Below, piece after piece: positions 32,155 through 44,930 of a stretch of 64,000 bases of DNA. The notes under the pieces were generated by a model. That model was not told where the DNA came from, searched no databases, and saw nothing but the letters and a program-made list of their open reading frames with translations. Source of the stretch: Chaenocephalus aceratus (Eukaryota > Chordata > Actinopteri > Perciformes > Channichthyidae). How positions within the stretch are numbered: the stretch's first letter is position 1; each line of letters starts with the position of its first letter. The stretch spans positions 41,181,668 through 41,245,667 of the forward strand of contig CM043787.1 in NCBI GenBank assembly GCA_023974075.1. The letters are read 5' to 3'. The translations under genes and the position numbers were made by a program.

Positions 32155-32284
32155 TCAGACAGCAGCCAAATTGAACCGTGTAGCATACCCGGCGATGACC
32201 TCCTCCCTGTCAGGTCGCTCATAATGGTGCAGGGTCCACAAAGACTTGCTCGAAGATGAGGTCCATCAAGTTGGCCACGTAGGG
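32155..32284 (-). pseudogene. Kolobok-type transposase C-terminal exon
   Basis: After a gcacag acceptor the minus strand reads PYVANLMDLIFEQVF, then stops at 32219-32221. The next frame carries YERPDREEVIAGY to a TGA at 32155-32157. This is the extreme C-terminus of the transposase family, with a small deletion. Its stop lies 16 bp from the stop of the ballast remnant, so the two genes met tail to tail. Confidence 0.7.
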
Positions 32285-33175
32285 CTGTGCAATGGTAAAA
32301 AAAGCACAACAAAAAATGTGGTTTAGATTAGTATATGCATGTAAAAAACTGAAACTTCTTAGCAAAGCTCTCTATTTAGCAAAGCTCTTTGCTTAGCCTT
32401 TTCCAATCTGAGTTAGTTTTGAACCGTAACGTGCATGCTGTGTTTCTGACTCAATACAGATGATGTGTTGGAGAGGGGCTGAGCTCAGTAGACTGACTGT
32501 AATATGAGTGCTAGCCACTAATTAGCCTGTTGCTAGAGGTAAGGCCTTGTCAACAACAACAGACCGACGGGGCTTTAGCTCAGTTTTACTCGTGGTGTGT
32601 GTCCCCCCTCGCATACATACAGTGTTGTATCCTAACACACCCCCATTTATATTCATGTGCGCAAACAAGTAAACACACAAAAGCTTTTACATATAACGCT
32701 GCAAAACACGGCATGTCTCATTAGCGTAGCGTAGCGTAGCTTACAGATCGATGATATCTGATCGTTCTTACAGACTACAATCACAAAAGCGTTTACATAT
32801 AACGCTGGAAAAAACGGCACTTGCCTACAGAAGATTACGTTTGTTATTATAACTTACTCAATATGATTGTAGAGGATACAAAATACTAATAAATAGTAAA
32901 ATAAATACTTGTGTTATCGCCTAGGGCGTGGCTGTACAGCCTTCACACAGATCGCCATTACGGCAGTATGTCTGAACATGTTGGCAAATGCCTGATAATT
33001 CAAATGACAAAGCAAAGACTGCGGAGCGTACAAAATAAAATGCTACAAAAATATATAAACACCTAACCGATTACTATTTGGGTTTGAGGCGACATTGATG
33101 CGGCGAAGCTACATGCTACATGCTACAAGCTAGAGATAGCTTTATCAGGAAAAACACCGCTAAATAAAAACTTAC

Positions 33176-33472
33176 AGCTTCAAAATTGGATGTGTCCTCA
33201 CTGGCCTGGTCCCGGATGGTTGGTATTGATCCCGGGTTTAGCATTAGTTTGGAGGCATATCCGTGTTGGACTTGAGAGAAGTTAATAAACATGTCCGTGG
33301 TAAAATGTTTGGAACACACAAACAGAAATCTTCCGTGGTCTTCTGGCACATGTCCCTTGTAAATGAAGTCTAGCCACAGATTCATTTCTTTTTCCACTGA
33401 TGGCATTGCATGCAGTCCCCTGTCCCGAGTCTTGCAGCCAACAACAGCACAACGTTTAACTGGCTTAGACAT
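33176..33472 (-). CDS. THAP zinc-finger exon of a Kolobok-type transposase
   Basis: Reads MSKPVKRCAVVGCKTRD to a donor (gaagct|gtaagt) at 33175. The 99-codon exon is open and has the full THAP signature: C-x4-C near the start, an aromatic W-x2-F centre, CSKHF, and a closing SIPTI box. It binds transposon ends in the family. Unlike the finger at 21671 all four zinc ligands are present. No continuing transposase body follows except the terminal exon at 32284, so a spliced product would be at most a THAP-only protein. Confidence 0.78.
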
Positions 33473-33815
33473 CCTGGCAAGAGCAGGCAAAAACACAGAT
33501 GTGACTGGGGTGTTGATTATTTAGCCTGCCGATGCGAATGAGAGGTTTGGCAATGCACGTGGCCGTGGCTCATTCCCCTGATAGGTGGAGAGTTGACCAA
33601 TAAGCGGAGCACTTCTTTGTGACGTAGAAAAGTATTGGAATGTGGATCCGTTTTTTTCAGATCCGTTGCAGCCCCTTTTTTAGAGATTTGGCGAAGGAGG
33701 AAAATAGAGAGGGTTGTGTTTTCTGACACTTGGTGAGTTCCCTGGAACACCGGGGACACATATTCATGTATAAAAGACGTACAAAGGTGCATTTTGCATG
33801 ATAGGTCCCTTTTAA

Positions 33816-35553
33816 CTTTGTTCATTTAAACAAGACTCCATAAACAAACTCCTCTTGCTTACAAGTAAATGTACATTTTCTGTTTCACACAGGCCACTGA
33901 GTCTTAGGTGAAAGTCCCTGGTTTGACACATACGTATGCACCCAAGCCGTCTCCCTAGTACTTTCACACAGACGCTAAATGATAACTCGTCCGTCCTGAA
34001 ACGTGACAAAAGTTTGGTGTATAATGGGAAATATACCGTCGCTTTTTAGGATAATCGTCTCAGTTTTTATCAGCCAACCAGAGAGTTTAGCCACAGCACT
34101 CTCTTTGCTTGTCTTCTATTTTCTATCCCTCCATGAATCTCCTAACCAAAGGCCCCTAACAATCACAAAAGCAATTTGAGGAAAAGCAAGTGCTAATACA
34201 TAAAATGTGTGACTCTTAAATCAATGGGAAAATGTGTGCTTCCAGATAAATAAGGAAGGCTGGGCTCCATTTTGGCTCAATACAAGTCTAAATAAGTGGG
34301 CAATTTAGTGTTTGGAAAGTGGTTCTATCTGTAATCCAGCAAATAGATTGGGTTGATAAGAACAATTTAACAGTGTGTTCTTCTAGTTTGTGGCTAACTG
34401 TCCCAAACTCAGAAGACTACACAAGACATTAAGAGCAAGACTTTAGTGCAAAATATAATGTGTTTATAATCGGTCGAGAGGAAAATGATCCTGGGGGGAC
34501 CCAGCAATGCATAAAATAATTTAAATTTGACCCACCATTACGGGCTGGATTGTTTATGTAGCACAGAGTACATGGATAAGCTGCTGTTATCACTACTTTT
34601 ACATTAACAATAGATGAATGGAAAAAGACAGGTTACGTTTTTTTTCTTCTGTAAGCATATTTTAACTCAACATATTTGGCAAAAACCATTGTATATGGTA
34701 ATGGTAAATAATTGTAAGTCTTACAGGATGTGGTTGATAAAATGATAATCAATGCACAATGAGAACCAGTACAAGCTAAATGAAAGACATTAAATACACA
34801 ATATACAGTCACTTATAATTGCAAATCCAGTTGAGCAAGTTTTACTTTAAAAGTCAGAATTCAGGATTGCTGACACTACATGTGGAAGTATTTCTGGCTG
34901 CTCTCTCCTTCTTTTGAAGATCCTGTGATACAGACATATCAGTCTAAAACGTGAACGTCAGAGGAATCACAGATGATGACCTGTGCAAAAATTATGAAAC
35001 ATGTAGGGTCATGTGTTAGTGTGTTAATGTGATTCTCCTGCAGCAGAGCTATTGAGCCACTGTCGCTGCTCACACAGAGATCAGTGACTAACATGGCTTT
35101 TTGTCAGTGAGTTGTAACTGATATTGAATGTGTGCGTGCCTGTGTGTGCTGAGGTGTGTGTGCCAAAGAGAGCGAGATGCTAGTGAATGATATTAATTTT
35201 TTAGCTACATCCAAGACTGCATTGATTTTTAAATATGTCCTTGCGGGCACAGTTCACTTTGATGTGGGGCTGGTTGTGCATACAATGCAAAGCAATATAA
35301 TACATAGGCTACGGCAGCCATGCAGGACGGTGAGAAAATAATTGAAACGGACACACAGATACACACACACACAGAGGCACGCAGACACATGCTTTGAATA
35401 AGGACAGAAACACACACGCAACTTCATTTGTACTCTCACTGTTGCCTTAAGAAAGCCTGGTTCCATGTCAATAGTCTGTTCTCAGTTCCTAGCGAGGCGT
35501 CGGTACAGCTAGTAAAACAAACATTGAGATATGATCAGAAATGGCATGTTTTC
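33816..35553. other. Long stretch with nothing recognised
   Basis: No terminal repeats, tandem arrays, or exon-like frames stand out. A short CA run is at about 35360. Confidence 0.5.
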
Positions 35554-35557
35554 TTAA

Positions 35558-35944
35558 AGGTGGGGTAGGTAAATTTGAGAAACCGGCTCCAGATACACTT
35601 GTTATATTCCATGGAATGCTCTTAACATCCCGATAGCAATGAATATCTTAAGTGCTTTGACAAAAAAATCCATAAAATAATGTCATCTGTGGAAGCCGTA
35701 GTACTGTAAAAAGCACGACCAATCATCTGAGCCGGCCCGGCTAAAGTAACTGGATGGCCTACCTGCCTGTCAGCCTTCCATCTGTGCACAAACTTATCTC
35801 GTGCCCTCATTGGTCATGTGCACGTTCGTGTGTTGGAGGAGGGGCTCTGTAAGGAAGTGGCAGATTTTCTCCGGTTGTGTATTTTCAAATTATAGCGCAC
35901 TCGAGCTGGTTTCTCCAAAATTAAACAACAGATACACGCCAGCT
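35558..35944. mobile_element. TTAA-flanked MITE, 387 bp (AGGTGGGGTAGGTAA)
   Basis: Left end AGGTGGGGTAGGTAAATTTG is a well-known fish MITE terminus. The right end carries the matching gagctggtttctc block with a small insertion. TTAA is present at 35554-35557 and 35945-35948. Confidence 0.72.
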
Positions 35945-36600
35945 TTAAAGTCTCCCTATCAAGACCATGAGTTACTACCGCTTTGTTCTGCCCACATATC
36001 CACAAACACATACACACAGTCTAAATAATGGGTGCTCATGTGCATATTTCAGCTCGCACACTTGCTGTGTTAATACAATACTGTAGCCCTTGTAACCCAC
36101 TATGGCTCATGCCATGCATTTTTAAAAAGGTAACTTTGAGACGTTTGCCAGTGAACCCACAGAGAGGTTGATGTCTTGCCAGGTGCCTTCATGTGATGTC
36201 CTTGCTCCCTTATTGGTTTCACAAATCACACAGATTCGTAATAGGTGGTAGGTGCAGATAAAATGACAGGCAAAGGGGGAAATAATCTAGTCAGGATGAA
36301 ACAAATGAGGGATTTTGCATAAACCATGGACAGAAAATACAAAACTATAGCTAAAGTGACACCGTAGAAAGGACATTGTCACCGTAGAAAGCAGTGTGTG
36401 AGAAAGTTTTTAGAGAGTACTTGTCCATGGACAAGTGAGTATGGCAATTTACTTGTCCGAATACATTTTTCACTTGTCCAGAATGGACAAAAAATTGGGG
36501 CCACTGGAATCTTCTTCTTCGCCATCGTATTTTACATTTTCCCATGGTTTTTACGACACCGCTAACATAAGTGAGCGGTAACATTTTACTGCATCACACA

Positions 36601-38337
36601 TAGGGTTGGGTATCGTTTAGATTTGAACGATTCCGGTTATGTTTTTCGATTCCGGTTATTTTCGGTTCTCGATTCCGGTTCTTTGAGAGGGTAAAAATAA
36701 GTCCCATGACAAACTGGGAGAAAAATATATTTATGAAAACATTAAGTCAAATCTGTATTCCTATTTACAAATCACTTCATATTGTTGAATTTCGTTACGG
36801 TTATTGAATACAATTATATAAAAATAATCTCTGCATTGTTTAGTTAGTTCTAAGTGGTGCAGTTTGAGAATGTACAATTGGCCCAGTCTCCTCTGATGTT
36901 ACACTGCAACCTGCCTGTGAGACACAGTCCAACCACACATGTCCAACACATAGGACATAACCTAATAATAATGACACATTATATATATAGCCTATAGGCC
37001 TAGCGCGTTTCTACAACTCAAAGACGCTTGCACGCTTACACATGCTGCAGCTGCCCAGCTGCTCACTGTTTGTAAAAGTAAATACATAGTATTTTCATTT
37101 CAATAATGTACTTTCTATACCCTGCTTCATAAACAATACTGACATCCCTGTGCTCCTCCGAGTCTGGGGGTCCGGGGATGTGAGGACAGCGCGAGGACAC
37201 AGACAGGGAGGCTGCTTTACTTCATAAAGGAAATGGCGGTCAATATTAACAACACAGGAGCTAAAACGCTTAAAGGTGACATGTCATGCTTTTCCGGTTA
37301 TTGCCCGTCCCCTTGTGTGTTATGAAGGTTTTTATGCATGTAAACGGTCTGCACAGTCAAAACCCTCAAAGTACACCATGTAGGGAGTAAAACTCTAAAA
37401 CAGAAAATACCTCCCCAAAACGCCTCGTTGGAGATACGTCACTGTCCATTTGATTCTTCCGGGTACATCATGATGTCATGTCGTCCCCGGAACGAAATGG
37501 ACCAATCCGTGGAGCCGTTACGTTACGTCCGCGGAGCCGTTACGTTAAGCCCCCGCGGATTGGTCCAAATTGACCAATCCACGGACTTCCTCACACACTC
37601 AGTGCATGCAGCTCTGCTGATTTCTCCTCCCTGGCTGCAGGCTGATAACAGACAGTTGGGAAATTCTCTCTGCAGACCCATTCTCACAGCGTTTATCAAC
37701 CTTTTTCTTACTCGATATCAAGCCACACTTATTGTTTTTACTTCGGCTGTGACTTTGTGTGTGCTCAGGGTGAGTTTGGCTGTGTATCGCTGTGTATCGC
37801 TAAACAACGAAATCACACCTCCACGGAGCTTAGCGCGATTCACAACGTCCCGACTGGTCCCGACCAATCGGAGCACACTGGGCTCACAGGGAGGGGGGGG
37901 GAAAGAGCTGCAAAGAGCCGTTTAGTGGAGAGAGTGAATACACATACTTTACAGAGATGCTGTATGCGAAACCAATGTGAGTTTGGAAAATTGCACAGTA
38001 TAAATCTATTCTAGTAGACCACAACAATGGAATTATGATCAGTGGAAATGGCCATGACATGTGACCTTTAATAACCTTCATTACGTGTTAGAGAAAGAAC
38101 ATAAGAAAGTTTGACAAAGATGAGGCTGTTAAACGGGCAGCGGATCTGCTGTGTGTAGAAAGAGAGAGAGACGCTGATCTGCACCGTGCAGCGATCAGCT
38201 GATACGGAGCATAGAGAGAGAGAGCTGCAGTCCGCGGGGCTCGGCCTCGCCTCCTGTCCTCACAACTCTTATCAATCCCGGTACCGGACAATTGTTATTT
38301 GTTCCTACTCGGAACTGAGTTTTGCTTCCCAACCCTG
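36601..38337. mobile_element. hAT-like element, AGGGTTGGG ends
   Basis: Left TAGGGTTGGGTATCG and right (reverse complement) CAGGGTTGGGAAGC are inverted, with gattccggtt-type subterminal motifs on both sides. No clear target duplication. It hosts the 794-bp TTAA MITE. Confidence 0.52.
37274..38067 (+). mobile_element. TTAA-flanked MITE, family A, 794 bp
   Basis: Ends AGGTGACATGTCATG and CATGACATGTGACCT, flanked by TTAA at 37270-37273 and 38068-38071. Opposite orientation to the copy at 4343-5150. Open frames inside (up to 165 codons) have no protein-like pattern and are not called. Confidence 0.87.
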
Positions 38338-38640
38338 CCACTGTGCTACACCCATGTGCTACACTTCCCGCCCCGCCCCTGTCTAACTGTACAGAAAGCG
38401 ACGAGATGCATTTCCTTAGGAATCGACAAGCAGAACCGAAACTAACATTTCTAAACGAACAATGGCGGACACGGACAATTTGCGAATGACTTCTACCTTT
38501 TGTAAACTGAATTTATCAATAATTTGTCAATACATGAGGGCAAAAAACGTCACTTGTCCGCCGGACAAGTCAATTGAAAGATTTACTTGTCCGATATCGT
38601 AAATAACACGTCCCGGACGGTGGGGCGTGTACTTTTTCGC

Positions 38641-40177
38641 ACACTGAGAAAGGCAATTTTTTTCATAATTAGGGTGTGATCACTCACATTTACAGGCACA
38701 TATATCTAAGTTTCATCACCATAGCAGTTTTAATGAGTTCTATGAATTTGTATAATCGGGCCGAGACTCACATTATAAAGACAGGAAATCCGAGGCTCAA
38801 GATTATTGCCTTGAGGTACCCCATAGTTTGTTTAACTTGTGAAGTTGTTCGGAAGTTCAATTAACATCTACTGTAAGCTGACAGTAGATAGGCAGAGATG
38901 AGCTGTTTGGCAGATAAGAAACAGTTAACTTAAACCATTATAAAACAGGTAGGGCTAATTGTGCTGTGGCTAGGCTATAATTGAAACAAAGGTAAGCCAG
39001 CGTTGCCATTGTACATTCTTGCATCTTATTTGTCTGGCCATGATTGTTGCACTATTTTATGTGTTAGATTTCTACTTTTACTTTTTTATTTTTTATATAA
39101 TTGAAATGAGCATTGTTAGACTTACCTGATATTTAGATTGGCATTGCCAACAACTGCCTCTCTTTGTTGTGCATTCAAAATAAAAAACTTGATATTTGAA
39201 ATGCATTGTTAAATTATTGCTGCATATAGTCTATCTGCCTTCCCACTTTTCCAGGGTGTGTCCTTTTTCACTATTAGGCAGCCCACTGGATTAATTAATT
39301 AGTCGTGTCTGTTCAGGTGTAATAATACCAGGACACTGGCAGGTGTGAACAGATACAATCTGTTCTTTAGCATTTAAAGAACCTCCTGTCGTGTTCAATG
39401 ACTTAATTAAATAAAGTAATTGTCACTGTCAGCGTAAAGCACACACAATACCGCACACTCTCATTCTCACACAAACACACATGAACCACCATCAGCACAT
39501 GTTAATCTGTACTTGTGTGTGTTTCTCTCCTTTACAATTCTGCCCCCTCTAGAGCTGAGTGCAAATTGCCTGACAACCGTGGTTAGATATCGGCTGGGAC
39601 TTCACTTTGAATGTTAGTTGCATTCAAGACTCAACACCATCTTTATGCTGAAATGAAAAAAACCGTTCATTGAATCAATGAAATCAAAAGAAAAACGATG
39701 TTCCAATCAGCTCTCCGGCATGCTCATCTTTGATTCAATTCAAGATTCTTGTCATAACATATACAAAACTACGGTGTAATTATGTAATATATGAAAAACT
39801 TAGATTCCTCAACAGTGCACATTTTAAGACTAAACAACAATACATACAAAAATATTGCAAGCTCAGGTGTTGAATAGTCTATATATATATATATATATAT
39901 ATTGTACATATACAGTATTCAAATTATAAACACACAAATCCATTTTGATCATGCTGCTGTTTACATGAAATAGTCCTCCAGGTTTGTGTTAGAAGACCAG
40001 AAGTGCAAAAGAGAGAAAGAACAGAATAAGCGAGAGAGGAAGTTAGCGAGGAGCAGGATGTGCAGGAATCAATGCTGAGCGGCTATATTTACCATAGTCC
40101 AATTAGACAGGAGGAGACTGGAGCACACTAATGACCTGACATTTACACACCCTGAACCCCTGATTTGTTGTGATTAC

Positions 40178-40234
<57 letters not shown>

Positions 40235-41395
40235 AACAGAAGCAGGCATACAATCATTTAAGAGAAACGGTTTTGCATCTGGATATCACATACAGTATGT
40301 CCCCTTTGTTTCTATATTCATCTAGGAAAGATTACATTTGAAATCTTAAACTGGAGTTAAAGACAGTTAAATCAACATAAAGATAACAGTCTCACTAGGC
40401 ATAACTAAAGTAAAAGTTATTAAAAAATATATATGCACTTGTTGATCCAGGACCTCAGTAATTCAGGGTTGTTATCCAACATAATTAAATTAGATAACCT
40501 AGTTTGTAAATGTAGTCAGAATTGTTCTGGTAAAAAGGAAGGGTAAAATATTCAGCATTATAAGAGGAAAAATTAAGGCTTAACTTATGTTTCCATAACA
40601 TACTGTGAGGCTTTGTGAAGAAAGTATTAACAAATTCAGAGCCATGAAATGAGAGTGCTTCTTAATTAAGAAAATAAAATCTAGAAAATACAATAGCGTA
40701 ATCTACAAGAGGCGGGTTTTCAAGATAATCACCAAATAATAAATAAATAACTAAATAAATTGGACTTTTATCAACAGCATATGATCTGATAGTCTTCCAT
40801 ATCTCAGAAAGCCTCGGCCGACCGCATCCCAATCCATATCCTCAGTCCTACACCTAAGTAATCTCTCTCCCCTTCTTTTACCTCACCGCTTTCTTTACAG
40901 CCTCTGCCCATTTCCCCAACTCTGTCCTCATTTCTCTACCGAGCTCTAGTGAACCATTGTCCTTGCCCAGCTCATTGACGGTGCCACTAAATCACGTTGG
41001 ATTCCTCCTCACTCAGAGCATTAGCTTTCCTATCTCTCCTAAAGCGAGCTTCAGCCCACCGGCGTCTGGGTCCTGCATGTTTCAGTTTATGACTGTCCTT
41101 TCGCCACCACACTCACACACTCACACACACATCCATGCACAAGCACATCGCAGATTATTCTCAGCATGCTGCAGAGGAGATAAATGGCTCCTATGTTGTC
41201 CGGCCACAGGTTGGCAGAGCCTGGAGGGAAAAAGATCAATTGAGAGCCCTGACGCTGGGGCAGGGTTTGGGGGGGATAACTGACAAAAGTAGAGGCGACC
41301 TAAAAAATGGAATCATGATTTCCGGTATACATGCTTCAGGATGTTTGGGAGGATGAGGAATAATGGGTGCACGTATAATACGATGCTATTACAGA
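38641..41395. other. Non-coding interval with microsatellites
   Basis: (AT)n at about 39883-39902 and a clean (GT)n of about 26 units at 40180-40232. A 108-codon frame at 40957 overlaps a CA run and has no recognisable domain. Nothing else found. Confidence 0.55.
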
Positions 41396-41722
41396 TGTAG
41401 GAGCCATGATCGCTGTTGATTGGTTGGCTTGGGTCACATGGGTATGGGTGGCACTCATTATAATCCTGTTCACCTGTGTGAGGTGTGAGTGTGTGGAAGA
41501 GAGGGTGACACGGGGCCGTTGTACTTTTTTGTTGACCGCAAGATTACAATTGCTTCGATTATAACAATGTATATGTCTGAGAACAGAGTTTTTTCATTAA
41601 ACTATCATACTACGAAACAGAGCTTTGGATATCAGCAAGTACTTTTTTAGCGTGTCATACAACAGCAAACAGGCCCGGCCTCAGCCTCTCAGCGACTTAG
41701 TTTGTTTCCTGCTGTCGCTACA
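41396..41722 (+). repeat. 5' LTR of the BEL/Pao element
   Basis: 327 bp, TG...CA. Contains a polyadenylation-type ATTAAA at 41596-41601. Identical by eye to 45452-45778. A conventional tRNA primer site is not obvious just downstream. Confidence 0.93.
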
Positions 41723-42100
41723 TTTTGTCAACAAAAAAACAACAAGCACAAAAGGCGTAAGGCGATCATCGTCAAACAGCGCATGGATTAAGGATCTATT
41801 GGATGAGAATGGAGATATGGAAATAATTCACTGAGGTAAGCACTGGCTGTTAATAGAGACTGCAGTTTGGAAGCCGCATTCAACGCGGATCACAGCCAGG
41901 TAAGCCTTACCGCTGAATGTGCACATATTCACAGCTGTGTGTCTCCACTGTATAACTCCGCTCTGCCGCATGGAAGTCGCGCTGCTCTGTTGATGTGGCC
42001 ATATGGAAATGTGATGCTTTGAAGGAATTGTCTTCCGATTTTTGAGTGTGTTGCAATCAGACGAATGCACTGAGGAAGCTTAAATAAACTGACGGAGAAA
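41723..42100 (+). other. BEL/Pao 5' leader
   Basis: Untranslated leader between LTR and gag. Two donor-like gaggtaagc/caggtaagc sequences occur at 41832 and 41899. Confidence 0.5.
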
Positions 42101-43414
42101 ATGAGTCAAATAATTGTTGACGTTGAAGGTGTTGAAATGGACTATGGGAAAAGAGAACGCACACTCACTGCGAAGGCATTGGTAAATAACATCAAAAAAC
42201 TTCAACGGGAACGTAAAACCAGTGTGAACAAAATAAAAGCACTCATATCAGAAATAAAAGGACACATGAGAGAAAGGGGAAATGCCTCACGTGTGCAAAC
42301 TCATTTAGAGAAATTAATTCAATTGGGTGAAAAAGCCATTATTTCACATGAAATGTTGATTCCTTTACTCCCAGAGGATGAACTGAAGAAACAAAAGGAA
42401 TGGTTTGTCAGTATCTTGGAATACAATGAAAGCTATCAGAGGGACATTAAACAGTGGTTAAAGGAGCCACAAGAGGATTTTACCACAATAACTGCTGCTG
42501 TGCTGAATATTCCAACTACAGATGACATGCAAGAGGATGTACAACCAAGTGACAGTGTGTCAAACGTGGAAATCGGAAGAAGAGCAACCCGATCACAAAA
42601 TTCTGCTTTGGGGAAAAAGTCTGCAGCTTCGTCTGCATGCCGTAAAACAGAGGCTGACTTGGCAGCTTTAATGGCAAGAAATAAACTATTAAAGGACAAA
42701 CATGAACTGGAGGAGGAGAAAATTAGGAGCAAATTTCAGATGGAGGAGGAACGAATAAGGAGGAGAAAGGAGCAACTTCAGATGGAGGAGGATATTGCAG
42801 CACATGTGGCTAAATTAGATGTGTTGCAAACAGGGAGCATCCTAAGTGGGAAAAGTTCAAAAACAAGGCATTCGGATAAAATGAACTCTTACATTGAACA
42901 AAGAAACATTAAACCACAAGTCCTCTACACTGCTAAGGACAATATAAATGCTCCACAAATGTTGCTAAACCAAAGGGAGGCTAGCATTGACTTTTTGGAT
43001 CCAACAACACGGCCTAATAAGAACATTTCACCTTGGTTCCTTTCCTCAGAGCCAGTATCCCAGAAAAAATCCACTTTGAAAACACAAATGAATTATGGAG
43101 ATAGCTTGAACGCAAGTGAAGATCAAAACAACATACTGGGCATTATGAGAAAACAAAATGAAATAACCACCCTGTTAATACAACAGCAATGCCTTTCATC
43201 CTTGCCAAAGAGAGAGATTCCAGTTTTTGATGGCGACCCGTTAAAATATCACACATTTATGAAGGCTTTTGAGAATGGTGTTGAGAAAAACACAAACAGC
43301 TACAGTGACCGACTCTACTTTCTGGAGCAGTACACTCAGGGTCTTCCCACGGAATTGTTCGAAGTTGCCAGCACATGGATCCAGAGAGGGGATACATCAA
43401 GGCTAAAGCTCTAA
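42101..43414 (+). pseudogene. gag: BEL/Pao gag, N-terminal part
   Basis: 437 codons from an ATG in a purine-rich context. Residues 1-120 are lysine-rich and helical. Residues 185-245 form a strong charged coiled coil (LEEEKIRSKFQMEEERIRRR). The C-terminal 75 residues contain the DUF1759-type segment of Pao-family elements (IPVFDGDPLKYHTFMKAF). The frame then runs into unrelated codons after a one-base loss near 43340-43370; the family continues in the next frame. Confidence 0.85.
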
Positions 43415-44030
43415 TCCAGGAGCAGTTTGGAAATGAGCAGAAAGTGGCATCTGCTTATCTGCAAAAGGCTCTTTCATGGCCTCCTATAAGAACAGACGAT
43501 GTTAAGGCTCTGCAAGACTACAACTTCTTCCTTCGAGCGTGTGCAAACGCAATGGAAGAGGTGCAGTATTTGCATGAGCTTGACATGGCTGCGAATATGA
43601 TGATCATAATAAGAAAGTTACCTTACCATTTCAGAGACAAGTGGAGAACTTTAGCCTGTGAGCTGCAGGAGAGGAACAGCCGCAGAGCAACATTCTTTGA
43701 CATCACACACTTCATTGAGAGACAAGTTAAAATCTTAACCGACCCAGTATTTGGAAACATTCAAGATGCTCCATTCATAACAACAAATACTGCTTTAAAC
43801 AGATCACAGCCTCACTCACATTTCGTAGGAACTAGCTTTGCCACCACTGTAGCTCTTGTAGAAAAAGAAACTCAGACAGATACTGAAGGGAAGGAACACA
43901 TTCTGACAAGATGGAGGACATGTCTGTGCTGCGGAGGAGGTCACACCTTAGACTCGTGCCATCAGCTTGAAAAAGGAACACACAAAGAGAAGATAGGCTT
44001 CTTGATGGAAAAGGTGTCTGTTTCGGCTGT
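43375..44030 (+). pseudogene. gag: BEL/Pao gag, C-terminal part with zinc knuckle
   Basis: Continues the gag homology in the second frame: FGNEQKVASAYLQKALSW, a helical capsid-like region, then a Cys-rich CLCCGGGHTLDSCHQLE knuckle at about 43920-43970. A second shift near 44000-44030 moves homology into the protease frame. The open frame itself runs to 44241 but the tail after the shift is not protein-like. Confidence 0.8.
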
Positions 44031-44930
44031 TTGTGCGTGGGGCACATTAGCAGAAATTGCAATAAGCAAATTTCCTGTTCAAAATGTGACTTCAAACATC
44101 CAACCATACTTCACATCCCTTCCAATGAAGCAAGACACAATGCTGCTCAAGCCAAGAATACATCAGAGCTATCAGTGGACAGCGCACTGGTTTCAAGTGG
44201 CCTTACAGGGGCTGGTGATGACAATTGCAAACTTCCCATAGTTCCAGTGCAAGTCAAGTCAACGAAGGGCAGCAAGATTGTCACCACCTATGCTTTCTTG
44301 GACCCAGGAAGTACAGCAGTGTTTTGTACAGAGGATTTGATGCACGAGCTCGGCCTAACTGGAAAGAAGGCGCAGATTAGTTTACGAACCATGGGCCAAG
44401 AAAGGGTCGTAAATAGCCATATTGTGTTCAGACTAGAAGTGGCTGGCTTAAAAAATTACAATTTCTTTGAACTGCCACAAAGCTACACCCAAGAGTGCAT
44501 GCCTGCCAGCAGTGGGAACATTCCTAGACAAGCGGATCTACAGAGATGGCCTCATCTGAAAAATGTTAATTTGCCTGAAATAAATGCAGGGATTGGACTG
44601 TTGATAGGTACCAATGTTGCTAAGGCCTTGGAACCATTGGAAGTCATATGCAGTGTGGATGATGGACCCTATGCAAGCAGGACAATCCTGGGCTGGACAG
44701 TGAATGGACCACTAGAAGGAGTGAGTGGGAATGCAATGGACTTTGACAAACCAGAAGTATCTGTGAACAGAATCTCAGTTGTGAATTTGGATGGACCTTG
44801 GCAACAGCAGTTCAGCGCAGACTTCCCTGAATGCAGATTGGAGGAACAAGCTGGAATGTCAAGAGAGAATCTCAAGTTCAAGAAGTTTGCAAAGAGTATT
44901 TTTTTAGCAAGAGTCGAAGAGGAAGTGTAA
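44031..44930 (+). pseudogene. BEL/Pao protease region, ends at the SURF6 junction
   Basis: Opens with a second knuckle (CVGHISRNCNKQISC) and carries the aspartic protease motif FLDPGSTA with its catalytic Asp codon at 44301. The family motif ILGWTVNGPLEG follows. The family sequence stops near SRENLKF at about 44880, where reverse transcriptase should begin. The stop at 44928 lies in the following non-BEL sequence. Confidence 0.85.

Larger units (their letters stand above)
31037..33811 (-). mobile_element. Second Kolobok-like element, 2,775 bp, genes inverted
   Basis: Flanked by TTAA (31033-31036, 33812-33815). Ends AGGAGACCTATCATGC and, as reverse complement of the right end, AAGGGACCTATCATGC. 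It carries the same gene pair as 21380-27147 but in the opposite orientation: ballast remnants on plus (31294-32138), THAP and transposase C-terminus on minus (33472-32155). Most transposase exons are gone. Related fragments lie at 4057 and 54177. Confidence 0.82.
36400..38640. mobile_element. Outer element with cttgtcc-rich ends, interrupted
   Basis: Both ends are rich in acttgtcc/ggacaag (36417-36490 and 38545-38600). A short minus-strand frame MGKCKIRWRRRRFQWPQF at about 36545 may be a first exon of a hAT-like protein. The interior is displaced by the element at 36601-38337. Boundaries are approximate. Confidence 0.4.

Noticed and set aside
32565..32600. tRNA-like A box (ctttagctcag)
   Set aside because: No B box at the right distance and no cloverleaf partner sequence.
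37428..37925. 165-codon plus-strand frame
   Set aside because: Lies wholly in a MITE; no protein-like pattern, no relation to transposases.
40957..41283. 108-codon plus-strand frame before the BEL element
   Set aside because: Includes a CA run, has no domain, and no splice context.
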